Positions 53,117-62,372 are shown, counted from the first letter of the stretch. The stretch is 64,000 bases of DNA from Telmatobacter sp. DSM 110680 (GCF_039994875.1 NZ_CP121196.1:62001-126000), one strand, 5' to 3'. Made by a program: numbers and translations. The notes: generated by a model not told the origin, from the letters alone.

Positions 53117-55540
53117 CTAAACCTGCTCGTGAACCGCGGCAAGCAGGTTGATTTCGATTTTCTGCACGCCGAGGCGCGGATGTTTCGCGGTTAGTCGAAG
53201 AATGCCCTGCTGTTCGCCTGCGCGAAGCCAGACTGCGCCTGTGCCGCCGACGAGTGCGAACGGGTTATCGCCGATCAACTTTCCGGGGCCTTCCAGCGTA
53301 AAAGTGATTGGGTCGTTGGCGTAGGTGCGGATGGCGCCGAACTCGTCGGTAACGCGCAAGACGACGCGGGTGGTGTCGGCTCCGTCAGCGTGCAGTTCGT
53401 GATCATCGGGCAGCAGCGCAAACTTTGTGTCGACTCCCTTGCCGGACAGCGACTTGGAGATGACTTGCTTGCCGCCGATGAAACCATCGATACGTATGTC
53501 ACCCCAAAACGCGCCCAGTTTCTTGAGGTCGATCTTGCTCACGTCCAGGACGAAAGGCGGGTACTTGAGATGTTCGAATTCAGAACGGTCCGGATCGACC
53601 TCGGCGACGAGGGTCCACGGGTTTGCAGGATCGGAGTTGGCGCGTGCAAAGAGCTGAAGATGATCGCAGTTGGAGCAGAAGACAGCCTTGGTGAATCCGA
53701 CTGACTCATCTCCGCGCGCCCAGTGAAATGCGGGCTCGAGCACGACTTCTTCAGAAGGATCGCACTGCGACTTGTAAAAGCCCGCTGCAGGTTTGGGTTC
53801 GCGGAAGATATCGGTGACGCCGTGATAGCAGATGCGGTCGCCAGCGCCAAAGTTGGAGTGGGTGTTGTAGTCGAAGGCGCACCAGCCGATGCCGCCGGCG
53901 TATTGCGGATTCGAAGCAAGCTGGTTGTGAATGCGCGCGTGACGCAGAGTGTGCTCGCGCTGGCGCTCATCGTCGTCCGTGGTCTTGGTAGGAAAGGTGT
54001 GGCCGACGAACTCGGTGTTGAGATAACGAGGATGACAGGGTGGCTTCAGCGGAAAACCGAAGTCGTTCATTGTGAAAACATCTTCGAGGAATTCAGACTC
54101 CTGGAAGTAGCGGATACCTCCGGTCTGGCGCGAATCGTCGAGGGCGTGTGCAAAAGCATTGGTGCGCGTGTAAAAGTCGTGATCGTCAAGGGACTCGTTG
54201 ATCCTGACTCCCCAGAGAATGATGGAAGGATGATTCCAGTCGCGGCGGATCATGCGGCCGACGTTGTCGATGGCAACCTGCTTCCATTTTTCGTCGCCGA
54301 TATGCTGCCAGCCCGGAATCTCTTCTAGAACGAGAAGACCGATCTCGTCGCAACGATCGAGGAAGTGGCGGGACTGAGGGTAATGCGAGGTGCGGACGAT
54401 GTTGCAATGGAGGTTTTTCCGTAGAATGTCCGCATCCTTGCGCTGCACGCGGGCCGGCATGGCCTGACCGACGAAGGGAAAAGTCTGATGGCGATCGAGG
54501 CCGCGCAGCTTTATAACTTTGCCGTTGAGCGAGAAGCCGTGATCAGTGAACGTAGCTTCGCGAAAACCCACACGGCGCGTGTCCTGGTCGATGACTTTAC
54601 CGGTCTGGGTGAGACGCACGTGGACCGTGTAGAGGTGCGGCTGCTCGAGATTCCAGAGTTGTATATCGGCGAGATGCGGGAGAGAGATGGTGAAGCGCGC
54701 GGGATCCTTGAGCGTTTCGACTGTGGTGTAGGCGGGGGCGTCGGTGTAGGGATCGAGGGGGGTGGCGGGATTCGATGGGTCGATTGGCGAAGATGGGCGC
54801 TCGACCGGGTGAGTCGCTTTCGCAATGACCTTGTCGCCATCGCGCAGCTCTGCCTCGAGTGAGATAGAGCCGGCTGCCGCGAGATCGCCAGCGAGAAAGC
54901 AATTGACATCGAGCGAGGGATTGCCGCTCATGACATCTTTAGGTTGGGCAAAGATGTTGTCGATGTAGACCTGCGGAACGACTCGAAGTGAAACCTCGCG
55001 ATAAATTCCGCCAAATGTCATGTAGTCAATTTCGTAGCCGAAGGGCGGGATGTCGCTGCGCTCCGTCGAATCGAGTTGCACAGTTAAAACGTTTTCATTT
55101 TGAGGATGCAGGTGCTTAGTCAGTTCGAAGGAGAAGGGCGTAAAGCCGCCTTTGTACTCGCCAAGCAGAGTGCCATTGATCCATACGGTGGACGCAGTCA
55201 TGGCTCCTTCGAAGTCAACGAAGACACGCTTACCCGCAGCGGATGGGGGCAACTTGAAGCGACGGCGATAAGTGGATACGAATTCGTAGTCCTTGTCGTC
55301 GAAGTTGTGCCAGGGCAATGCAACGTTTGTATGCGGGATGACGACGCGTTCAAATTTCGAATCGTCGAAAGTAGGGGCTTCGGCGCCGGCGACTTTTGAG
55401 GGCTGGTAGCGCCAGTTCCTGTTGATGGGGAGAATCATCCTTCCCGAGGCAATTTGTTCTTCGGAAAGCGCGTGATAAACGGGCAATGCAGTGGATGCCA
55501 GGACTGCGCCCGCAGTCTTGATAAAGTCACGTCTGATCAA
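53117..55540 (-). CDS. Glycoside hydrolase family 2 enzyme, Tat-exported
   Basis: An 807-residue GH2 enzyme, such as a beta-galactosidase, beta-mannosidase or beta-glucuronidase. It begins with a Tat signal (IRRDFIKTAGAVLASTALPV), then a sugar-binding jelly roll (RRRFKLPPSAAGKRVFVDFE), an immunoglobulin-like domain and the TIM barrel. The barrel carries LRGLDRHQ, the acid/base Glu in ILWGVRINES and a nucleophile Glu in YLNTEFVGH. The C-terminal DUF4982/Ig-like domain includes HADGADTTRVVLRVTD. The TTG at 55540 is preferred over ATG 55582 because AAGGGAG lies 7 nt upstream and it puts the twin-arginine motif at the N-terminus. It sits between the duplicated DUF1501-like module and alpha-galactosidase. 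The exact sugar is not determinable by eye. Confidence 0.9.
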   Translation of the reverse strand: MIRRDFIKTAGAVLASTALPVYHALSEEQIASGRMILPINRNWRYQPSKVAGAEAPTFDDSKFERVVIPHTNVALPWHNFDDKDYEFVSTYRRRFKLPPSAAGKRVFVDFEGAMTASTVWINGTLLGEYKGGFTPFSFELTKHLHPQNENVLTVQLDSTERSDIPPFGYEIDYMTFGGIYREVSLRVVPQVYIDNIFAQPKDVMSGNPSLDVNCFLAGDLAAAGSISLEAELRDGDKVIAKATHPVERPSSPIDPSNPATPLDPYTDAPAYTTVETLKDPARFTISLPHLADIQLWNLEQPHLYTVHVRLTQTGKVIDQDTRRVGFREATFTDHGFSLNGKVIKLRGLDRHQTFPFVGQAMPARVQRKDADILRKNLHCNIVRTSHYPQSRHFLDRCDEIGLLVLEEIPGWQHIGDEKWKQVAIDNVGRMIRRDWNHPSIILWGVRINESLDDHDFYTRTNAFAHALDDSRQTGGIRYFQESEFLEDVFTMNDFGFPLKPPCHPRYLNTEFVGHTFPTKTTDDDERQREHTLRHARIHNQLASNPQYAGGIGWCAFDYNTHSNFGAGDRICYHGVTDIFREPKPAAGFYKSQCDPSEEVVLEPAFHWARGDESVGFTKAVFCSNCDHLQLFARANSDPANPWTLVAEVDPDRSEFEHLKYPPFVLDVSKIDLKKLGAFWGDIRIDGFIGGKQVISKSLSGKGVDTKFALLPDDHELHADGADTTRVVLRVTDEFGAIRTYANDPITFTLEGPGKLIGDNPFALVGGTGAVWLRAGEQQGILRLTAKHPRLGVQKIEINLLAAVHEQV

Positions 55541-55736
55541 TGGATGACTCCCTTCTGAAACACCGGCTTGGCAATGAAACAAAATGCTATTCCAAACCCA
55601 TGGGAACTATACCAGCCGGACTCTGTGAAAGAGCATCAAAATATGGATTTAAGCTGTTCGTTTTCAGTTGGAAAGCGAGGGAACTGCTGCGGGTGAATTT
55701 TGGATCATCCAGGAGCAAAAAAAGCAGACCAGGAGA

Positions 55737-56987
55737 TCACGAGATCCAGGTGGCCAGGGCAGAGCTGAGTTGGGGCAAGCTGGCTGTATCGGCGTGGAAC
55801 GCGGCTGTGAATTCCGTCGGGGCGATGAGGTAGGCCTGGGAGGTGCTTTCGGCGAGACAGACGCAGACGGTGGAATGCTGATACTCGTTGAAGCGCTGCG
55901 CGGCGAGCCATACATAGAGCGCGAGAATTTCGGCGTCGGCAGCGCTGCCGGGCAGGTCATCGACGGAGGGCGCGGGGTTGACCTTGTCTGGATTGTCGAA
56001 GACGGCCACGCCCGTAAATGGTTTCGGCTTGGCGCGCACGCCGAACTTTGCAGCAAGAAACGATGGCCGGGCGCGTCGGAATGCCTCGGAGGCTCCCCAT
56101 TCAACAAAGGAGTTTCCGAAGATCACGGCACCGTTGCCGCTGAGATAGAGTGAGCGGACGAATTCCCGGACGGCGGGATCGGCGGAGACTTCGGGAGGGC
56201 TCCACGGGGTGACGTCGACCGTGCGAAGGCGATCGAACACTGCGTCGGCATCGGCGAGGTCTTTGCGCATGGTGTTCATCTCGTGGGAAAAGTTTTCGCG
56301 GTAGGAGGAAAGACGTTCGTAGCTGAGGAGGATGGAAGTCGGCTTTGAAAGAAACTCGGGTGTGCGCTTGAGGACTGCATTTACAGCGCTGCTGCCTGCA
56401 TCGATGACCCACGTGTCTGCGGATGAGGACCGGTTGGGACTGGAAGAGGGCACGCCGGCGAGAAGGAATTCGAACGGGTCGACTGAGTCTTTGTCCAATT
56501 GCAAATGCAGAGGTTTGCCGATTCCCTGCCAGCGACGCCAGGCGGTTGCCGGATTCAGGGGCAGCGGACGTGGGATGTCGAGGAGGACGAGACGCTTCGC
56601 TGAGGAGCTTTTGGATTGCGGGGATTGTTGATCGACGGTGTCGAAGACGGCCTGCACTGCTTGGCGCCATTCAAGGAACCAGGGCGAGCGGGCCAGTTGA
56701 GAGGAGTTCTGGATGGTTTGTTCGGTGGTGGAAAACTGCCAGTGTCGGACGTCCATCTTCTCTTCTAGCTGAACCACATTTTTGAAGAGCGCGAAGGATT
56801 GCTGCGGGCTCAGGCTGTCCACATAGAGGAGCAGCCCCTGAACCGAGCGCCGCTCGTTGGGGAAGAGATACTGCCACTTTTGCAGCTGCTCATTGACGAA
56901 GGGGAGAAACGTGAGTGGCAGGCGTTTCAGCACGCCGTTATTCAAGGCGTCCTGGAGATTCTGCGATAATCCGTCTGCAGTTTTCAT
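55737..56987 (-). CDS. Uncharacterised partner protein A of the duplicated module
   Basis: A 416-residue protein with no signal peptide or membrane helix. It is a diverged paralogue of the protein encoded at 58416-59624. Both share LPxTFLP near the N-terminus, a later FPxER, LSPxx, a central WxxD(G/A) segment (TWVIDAG), a block ending FxEWxxxEAxRRARP, and a final YxWLxxQR...QAxxIAP region. No enzymatic motif is recognised. The ATG has AGGAAAG upstream; the frame is open 50 codons further. It starts 25 nt after the stop of a Tat-exported DUF1501-like protein, the same order as in the other unit. It might be a cytoplasmic partner, chaperone or regulator for that protein, but this is inference. 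Confidence 0.78.
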   Translation of the reverse strand: MKTADGLSQNLQDALNNGVLKRLPLTFLPFVNEQLQKWQYLFPNERRSVQGLLLYVDSLSPQQSFALFKNVVQLEEKMDVRHWQFSTTEQTIQNSSQLARSPWFLEWRQAVQAVFDTVDQQSPQSKSSSAKRLVLLDIPRPLPLNPATAWRRWQGIGKPLHLQLDKDSVDPFEFLLAGVPSSSPNRSSSADTWVIDAGSSAVNAVLKRTPEFLSKPTSILLSYERLSSYRENFSHEMNTMRKDLADADAVFDRLRTVDVTPWSPPEVSADPAVREFVRSLYLSGNGAVIFGNSFVEWGASEAFRRARPSFLAAKFGVRAKPKPFTGVAVFDNPDKVNPAPSVDDLPGSAADAEILALYVWLAAQRFNEYQHSTVCVCLAESTSQAYLIAPTEFTAAFHADTASLPQLSSALATWIS

Positions 56988-57012
56988 TTTTCTTTCCTGC
57001 GAAATGACAATG

Positions 57013-58239
57013 CTACGCGCGAAATTCCGGAAGTCTTGCGCCCTGAGATTCGATGCCCCGGCAGTCGAGGATTTGTGTGAGCGTTGGACAAACGTCGATG
57101 TGGCGAATCGGGCGCTCGATAATCTGAGGCTTGTCAATAGCGGCTCCGAGCGCCATCATCCACGTGTCGCGAGTAGAGTCTTCGTTAGCTCGATGATTGA
57201 AGAAGCCGTTTGTCGATGAGCCATCGGGATCGCGGCCGAATTCAGGCAGAATTACCATGGTAGTTTTGCCGCGATAGTCGGGGTTTAACTCCACTTCCTG
57301 CCAGAGTTGATAGGCAAGCCGGTCGGCGGTGCGAATGCCGGCGACATGGAGTGAGTAAGAGCCGAAGTGCGCGGCTTCAACGTCAGAAAATGCAACTGTA
57401 AGCACCCGAGGCGCGAACTTGCGCATCACTTCGCGGGTCATGAAGAAAGTGAGTTCGTCTCCGGAGGTGGGTCCGCCGCCACGAACGAAATTCGCGATGG
57501 CTGTTTTGATGCTGCCCTCAACGCGAGGATCAAGCTGGGCGGCGGCGTCAAACACGTTCCAGCCGAGGCCTTCGAAGTTGCTACCTTCAAGCGCGTTCTG
57601 CAACTCCGCTTCGACCTTCACGCGGTCGGCCATGTTGGCGGTCCGGCCAGAGCGGAGCGCCTCCTCGACCGCTGTGAGCATGAGTTGCTTCGGAAAAACG
57701 ACGTTGGCGCCATATTCAGGACCGAACCCCGTTGCTGAACTGGCGCCGATTAGGCTGGTGAGCGCCTTGTTGCTGGCCACTACCCATGTGTCGCTGCGGC
57801 CGGCGCGGCTGGCTTTACGGAATTGCTCGAACAATGTGGGAGTTGTGGGAGCGAGCTTTCCCCAGTCGTCGACGCGCTGCCAGTTTCCGGTGAGGATACT
57901 GGAGATGGCGTTGAAGTGAGCCGTTACGCCGTCGTTGCGTGCGTGCGTGTAGAAGAGCGAGAGAGGCAGCAGGTCCTGGATGAGATGAGGAATATTCTCC
58001 AATCCTTCGCGCGAAAAGCTCTCCGCGCGCCGCACACCGCCTATGACGACGAGAATGACTTTTTGCTCAGATGTCGAGGTTGGCAGCGATCGTTGATCGG
58101 CGCGCGACTGGGGCAGGACAAGGCCTGCGACAAGAAGGCCCGCGGCGCGGAGGAAGGTGCGCCTGGACTCGTCGATGGAGTTGCTTGAACCGCTGGCATA
58201 TGTGGTGTCGGGAGCGTCAACGGGGTTTTCAATCTCCAT
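57013..58239 (-). CDS. Tat-exported alkaline-phosphatase-superfamily (DUF1501-like) protein A
   Basis: A 408-residue protein. A twin-arginine signal lies at about residues 23-42 (SRRTFLRAAGLLVAGLVLPQ). The mature part opens VILVVIGGVRRAESF, then ENIPHLIQDLLP and SSILTG, and ends with DVEAAHFGSYS, LPEFGRD and NGFFNHR. The last three segments resemble the metal-binding C-terminal half of the alkaline phosphatase superfamily. The GGxxxxxxF and EFGR motifs recall DUF1501 proteins, in which the canonical first Asp is replaced. It is paralogous to the gene at 59627-60832. The ATG at 58239 is preferred (GGAAAGG 6 nt upstream) over 58287 or 58299. The substrate is unknown; phosphatase, sulfatase or non-catalytic binding are all possible. 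Confidence 0.78.
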   Translation of the reverse strand: MEIENPVDAPDTTYASGSSNSIDESRRTFLRAAGLLVAGLVLPQSRADQRSLPTSTSEQKVILVVIGGVRRAESFSREGLENIPHLIQDLLPLSLFYTHARNDGVTAHFNAISSILTGNWQRVDDWGKLAPTTPTLFEQFRKASRAGRSDTWVVASNKALTSLIGASSATGFGPEYGANVVFPKQLMLTAVEEALRSGRTANMADRVKVEAELQNALEGSNFEGLGWNVFDAAAQLDPRVEGSIKTAIANFVRGGGPTSGDELTFFMTREVMRKFAPRVLTVAFSDVEAAHFGSYSLHVAGIRTADRLAYQLWQEVELNPDYRGKTTMVILPEFGRDPDGSSTNGFFNHRANEDSTRDTWMMALGAAIDKPQIIERPIRHIDVCPTLTQILDCRGIESQGARLPEFRA

Positions 58240-58415
58240 GAATGACCTTTCCGGGCGCGGCTGCGCGGACGTTGGGAGTTCTGCCATGTCGCGAAGCATA
58301 AGGCTGAAAACAGCGTCATTGTAGGCCGAATGTGAAAGAGTGCTCCATGTTGGGGATCACAAGAGCGCACTGCGAGAGGAGGAGATGAGTTTGGAGTCGA
58401 TGCGGAGGTCGGCGC

Positions 58416-59624
58416 TTAACTGAGGGCCAATGTCAAGAGCTGGCCGAGGTCGAGCGCGGAACTTGATTGCGTTCCCCGGGGCAATGTAGGGGCGATCACC
58501 AGGGCTTGGTTGTGGCCTTCAAACCACACAAGGAAGACCGACTGGTCGAAGCCCGGGAGCCGCTGCTGATTGATCCAGTGGTAGTAGGCGCCCATGTCGG
58601 CGTCGACGAGCGAGCCCACGGGGTCGATTTCAGTGTCTCCGCCAGCGTTTGAAAGCATCTCGTTCATGGGGCGCTGCCTCTGCCGTGGGGCGAAACGGAC
58701 CAACAATGTGAGTGGCTCAGCGCGGCGCAGGGCTTCGCGAGTTGTCCACTGGGCAAAAGCGGTAGCAAAAATCTGCGTTCCGGAACCCTCCGTGAGGATC
58801 TTGAGCTTGAAGCGCTCGAGAACCGCATTGCCCCCACCGCCCGCACCAAGATCGGAAGGGTTCAAACGCGCAAGGTACGTACGCAATTCTTCAGGGCCCA
58901 TGCCGGGGCGTTTAATCTCCGATTGAATGTCTTTGAGGAGCGCCGCGCGCATAGGTTGCATGGCCTGGTAGGAGACAGACGTCAGGAGCGGACTGTGCTC
59001 CGCTGCGGCTGCACCATCGACATACCAGTGGCCAAATGGAGCGGGATGAGCATCAGCGCGAGTGGCAGCCGCAGCAAGAAGGAGATTCAGTCCGTTCTGG
59101 GGCTTGATCTGGGTGAAGTAGGTACCGTGTGCACGCAAGTTGCGGAACAACGGATCGTCGTAGGTGGAAACACCCTGGCCGATGATCGCAATCCCGAGTC
59201 TGCGTATGGGTAGAGGCTGCAGCGGGAAGGCCGACTGCAGGCGGTTGCCGTAATCCGTGGCTGCCTTGCGAAATGCATCAAGCTGGTGAGTGCTCCAGAG
59301 GTAAGCGGATTGCTGTTCAATGAACTGTGCTGGCGAATTGATCCAATCCAAGTTCTCCAGTTTTGGAGATATTGAGATTGCCTGAAACGGCTCAAACCAT
59401 TCGTTGGCCTTCGACGGGGAGAGCGCGGCGATCGTCGAAAGCTCCTTATCGATTGCTTCTCTTTCTCTTGGGAATTTGAAGTCATACTCGATGACCTCGC
59501 GCAGCAGGCTCGGCAGAAATGTAATGGGAAGTTGGCGGATGACCTCCATATGAGCGAGGACGAGTGTTCTGGCCTCGGGCGGGTAGGCCTTGAAATTCTC
59601 GGGTTGGAGTGCGCGCGGCAACAT
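58416..59624 (-). CDS. Uncharacterised partner protein B of the duplicated module
   Basis: A 402-residue soluble protein without signal peptide, paralogous to the protein encoded at 55737-56987. Shared blocks are LPITFLP (residues 32-38), FPRERE, LSPSKANEWFEPF, HWYVDG, FAQWTTREALRRAEP and YYHWINQQ...QALVIAP. It carries a GAGGGGN loop near the middle that partner A lacks. No catalytic motif is recognised. Its ATG lies only 2 nt after the stop of the DUF1501-like protein B gene, with AAGGA inside that gene's end, so the two are translationally coupled. The conserved pairing implies that the two proteins function together. Confidence 0.78.
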   Translation of the reverse strand: MLPRALQPENFKAYPPEARTLVLAHMEVIRQLPITFLPSLLREVIEYDFKFPREREAIDKELSTIAALSPSKANEWFEPFQAISISPKLENLDWINSPAQFIEQQSAYLWSTHQLDAFRKAATDYGNRLQSAFPLQPLPIRRLGIAIIGQGVSTYDDPLFRNLRAHGTYFTQIKPQNGLNLLLAAAATRADAHPAPFGHWYVDGAAAAEHSPLLTSVSYQAMQPMRAALLKDIQSEIKRPGMGPEELRTYLARLNPSDLGAGGGGNAVLERFKLKILTEGSGTQIFATAFAQWTTREALRRAEPLTLLVRFAPRQRQRPMNEMLSNAGGDTEIDPVGSLVDADMGAYYHWINQQRLPGFDQSVFLVWFEGHNQALVIAPTLPRGTQSSSALDLGQLLTLALS

Positions 59625-59626
59625 GA

Positions 59627-60832
59627 TTACAAGAGATCCTTGATGGGCTTGCCCTGGGATTGGGCGGGCGAAAAGCCCATGATTGCGCCGAGACTGGGTA
59701 CCAGGTCGATGGACTGCATTGGGTCATTGAAGATCACGCCCTCGCGAACGCCTGCTCCGAGGGCCATCATCCACGTTGTGCGGCTGGCAACGTCGCCCGT
59801 GCGGTGATGCTGGAATCCGTTGCCGCCGGCATCGTAATCCGAGTCGCGGCCGAAATCAGGAAGTATGAAGAGGGTCGTATTGCCGGCGTATTCAGGATTA
59901 GCTTGAACGGCGTTCCAGAGTTCTGTGCAGAGGCGATCGGTGCGCCGAATTCCCTCGATATAGAGCGAGTATGCGCCGGAGTGGGCGACGTCGATGTCGT
60001 GCATGGTGATCCAGAGAAGGCTGGGCGCCTCCTGCTGCATGAGGCGCTTGGCTATGTAAATAGAGAGTTCGTCGGGACTCGAAAGGGTCCGGGCGTGCGC
60101 CATGAAATCTGCAACAGAGAGGCGGAGGATGCCGTCGAGTTGCTGTAGTTCGAACTCGCCGCCGCCGAGTTGGGGAGTGTATAGCGGATTCTCGTAGTTG
60201 TCGCGGAGCAGATGATCAAAGTCCGCGGCGCCGCCGGAGGTCGCGGCGGCGAGCAGATGTTTTGGGAGGATGACGGTCGCGCCTGTTCCCGGACCGTAAG
60301 AACGGCATTCGCTTTCACCGATGCGATTGAAGCCGTTGCTGGGCGCAACAACCCATGCATCGGACGCCGGGCGTTTTAGGTCTTTGCGGAAGTATTCGAA
60401 GACCGTCGGGTGCTCGGGAGCAACGGCGGAAAAGTTGTTGAGTGTTTCGTAAACGCCTGTCGTGAGGCTGGCGGTGGCAACGTAGTGGCCGAGGATTCCC
60501 TGGTTCGAAACATGGGTGAAGAAGCTGGATTGAGGAACCAGTTCGTTAAGCAAGTGGGGAATATTTTCCTGGCCTTCGGGCGCGAAAGTCTCCTGGTCCC
60601 GGGCGCCGCCGCCGAACGTAACTACTATGACCTTGCGCTTTTTGCGGACGCTCTCTCCGCGCAGGAAGGGGCTAGCGCCGGAGAGCGTGGATCCGAGCAC
60701 GAGGCCTGCGGTGTTCCGTAAAAACTCGCGGCGGCTGCTGCTGAGTGCGGAAGCAATCTCCCGCTGATTTCGTCCCGCTCCGGTCAGGAATTCCGGGATG
60801 AGTGATCTCGTGAGTGCCGACCTGATTATCAA
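59627..60832 (-). CDS. Tat-exported alkaline-phosphatase-superfamily (DUF1501-like) protein B
   Basis: A 401-residue protein with a twin-arginine signal at about 33-56 (SSRREFLRNTAGLVLGSTLS). The mature start is VIVVTFGGGARDQETF, then ENIPHLLNELVPQ and SLTTG, with C-terminal DIDVAHSGAYSLYIEG, LPDFGRDSD and NGFQHHR. It aligns with protein A over its whole length. Compared with A, the Thr that would match the superfamily nucleophile (GVTAHF in A) is not retained (GILGHY here). The start is uncertain: TTG at 60832 is used and has no strong ribosome-binding site. A LacI-like palindrome lies 30 nt upstream, so this may be the first gene of the module's own transcript. The reaction is unknown. Confidence 0.76.
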   Translation of the reverse strand: MIIRSALTRSLIPEFLTGAGRNQREIASALSSSRREFLRNTAGLVLGSTLSGASPFLRGESVRKKRKVIVVTFGGGARDQETFAPEGQENIPHLLNELVPQSSFFTHVSNQGILGHYVATASLTTGVYETLNNFSAVAPEHPTVFEYFRKDLKRPASDAWVVAPSNGFNRIGESECRSYGPGTGATVILPKHLLAAATSGGAADFDHLLRDNYENPLYTPQLGGGEFELQQLDGILRLSVADFMAHARTLSSPDELSIYIAKRLMQQEAPSLLWITMHDIDVAHSGAYSLYIEGIRRTDRLCTELWNAVQANPEYAGNTTLFILPDFGRDSDYDAGGNGFQHHRTGDVASRTTWMMALGAGVREGVIFNDPMQSIDLVPSLGAIMGFSPAQSQGKPIKDLL

Positions 60833-60861
60833 CTCAACGTATCCAATCTTTCTGAACGTCT

Positions 60862-60872
60862 GTAACGGTTAC
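60862..60872. promoter_or_regulatory. LacI-like palindrome before the duplicated module
   Basis: GTAACGGTTAC is a perfect odd palindrome 30 nt upstream of the DUF1501-like B start, in the 85-nt gap after the TPR gene. Its AACGGTT core resembles the AACCGTT core upstream of GH8. It suggests sugar-responsive control. Confidence 0.35.
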
Positions 60873-60917
60873 CGATTGCGAATTGCGAGCGAGCCGTTTG
60901 GCGTCGGAAATTCTCAA

Positions 60918-62333
60918 TCACGGCTTGGGTGGGGAATCTGATTTCTCTGAATAGACAAACTGCTGAACCTCCGCCCTTTCTTTGTCGATTTCGCTGAGGT
61001 GATCCGCACGAAGTTTCTGATAGACCGCAAATTCCTTTTGGGCCTGATCTTTTTGACCCACGTGCACGTAGTCAGTACCGAGGCGGTAGTGTGCGTCTGA
61101 GAGATTTGGATTCAGTTCCAGGGCACGGATATACTCGGGAATCGATTTGTCGTATTGATGCTGACCGGCATAGAGATCTCCGAGTTGCACGTGGGCCTCA
61201 GCAAGATTGTTGTCGAGGGCGATTGACTTTTGCAGCAAGCCCTCTACCGTCTGCAGATCGACGTTGGTATCTCCGGCGCGTTTCCCCTTCCACAGACTCA
61301 TCGCGTAATAGTATTGTGCGCGGGCGTCTTTGGGGCGGAGCTCAGCATAACGGCGAAAGTGCTGTATCACGTCGTCTGCCTGTTTCGGGGAACTGTCGTA
61401 GGCCTTGGATAAAAAAACATAGCTGCGAGAATCGCTAGGGTCGAGATCTGCGGCGGTGAGAAGAGCCTGCACAGCCTCGTCATACTTCCCCCGCGAATAA
61501 AGAGCCAGGCCTAATCCGATGCGAAGTCGAGGCGATTTCGGGAATCGATTTGACGCTTGCTGGAAGATAGCGATTGCCGGCTCGTAGGTCCGGTGAAGAA
61601 GCATCTCGCTTCCCCAGTCGAACAGGTTGTCCTCAGTGGGGTCGAGGTGTGCTGCTGCTTCAAAGTCGTTGGCGGCCGCAAGAAACTTGCCGTCTTTCTC
61701 TTCGATCTGGCCTAGCAAGTTGTGCAGCTCGCCAGTGTCATGGATTGTCATGGTGTGCTGCACTGCCTGTCTCGCTTCGGGAAGCCGTCCGAGCAGAAGG
61801 TCGGCCATCGCTAAATCGTAGCCATTGTCGTAGGAATCTGGCTTGAGGTGCTCTGCCTGTTCGAGAAGTGGCTGCGCATCCCCAATTTTGCCGATCTGAA
61901 TGTAGTACTGACCCAGATCTCTGTTGGTCTCGAAACTTTTAGGATCCAATTGCAGCGCTTTAAGAAACTGCTCTCCTGCCAGGGCGGTTTTGCCCTCGTG
62001 AAGAAGGCTGGTGCCGAGGTTCGTTCGGGCGACGGCGGAATCAGGTTTCAACTGGACCGCGGTCTTGAGGTGTGCCTCTGCCTTGGCGTCCTGCGAGAGG
62101 GATGCGTATACAAGTCCGAGAAGCTCGTGGATCTCAAAGCTTTTTGGCGCGTAGGGAAGCAACCGCTCCAACTGTTCCGCTGCCGCCGCATACCGTCCGC
62201 CATCATAGTCGGATACAGCGGATTGATATTCGCGATCGAGTTTCTGCTTCTCCGAGTCCTGGGCGGAAAGCAGGATGGCACACGTCAACAGAGTCCCGAG
62301 CAGCACCGACTGGTATCGAGACCTGTTGCTCAC
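60918..62333 (-). CDS. Exported TPR-repeat protein
   Basis: A 471-residue protein with a signal sequence (RYQSVLLGTLLTCAILLSAQ) followed by about ten tetratricopeptide repeats. Typical units are AEAHLKTAVQLKPDSAVART, AGEQFLKALQLDPKSFETNR and SIPEYIRALELNPNLSDAHY. TPR arrays are protein-interaction scaffolds. The GTG at 62333 is chosen since GGAGG lies 6 nt upstream; an ATG at 62363 and an earlier one at 62429 are open but lack ribosome-binding sites, and the latter would overlap the terminator. It lies between a TonB-dependent receptor and the DUF1501-like module on one strand. In Acidobacteriota such proteins often accompany receptors, but its partners here are inferred. Confidence 0.87.
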   Translation of the reverse strand: MSNRSRYQSVLLGTLLTCAILLSAQDSEKQKLDREYQSAVSDYDGGRYAAAAEQLERLLPYAPKSFEIHELLGLVYASLSQDAKAEAHLKTAVQLKPDSAVARTNLGTSLLHEGKTALAGEQFLKALQLDPKSFETNRDLGQYYIQIGKIGDAQPLLEQAEHLKPDSYDNGYDLAMADLLLGRLPEARQAVQHTMTIHDTGELHNLLGQIEEKDGKFLAAANDFEAAAHLDPTEDNLFDWGSEMLLHRTYEPAIAIFQQASNRFPKSPRLRIGLGLALYSRGKYDEAVQALLTAADLDPSDSRSYVFLSKAYDSSPKQADDVIQHFRRYAELRPKDARAQYYYAMSLWKGKRAGDTNVDLQTVEGLLQKSIALDNNLAEAHVQLGDLYAGQHQYDKSIPEYIRALELNPNLSDAHYRLGTDYVHVGQKDQAQKEFAVYQKLRADHLSEIDKERAEVQQFVYSEKSDSPPKP

Positions 62334-62372
62334 TGTCTGCCTCCGCGATTTCGCCGTGAGCATTTTGTCATG

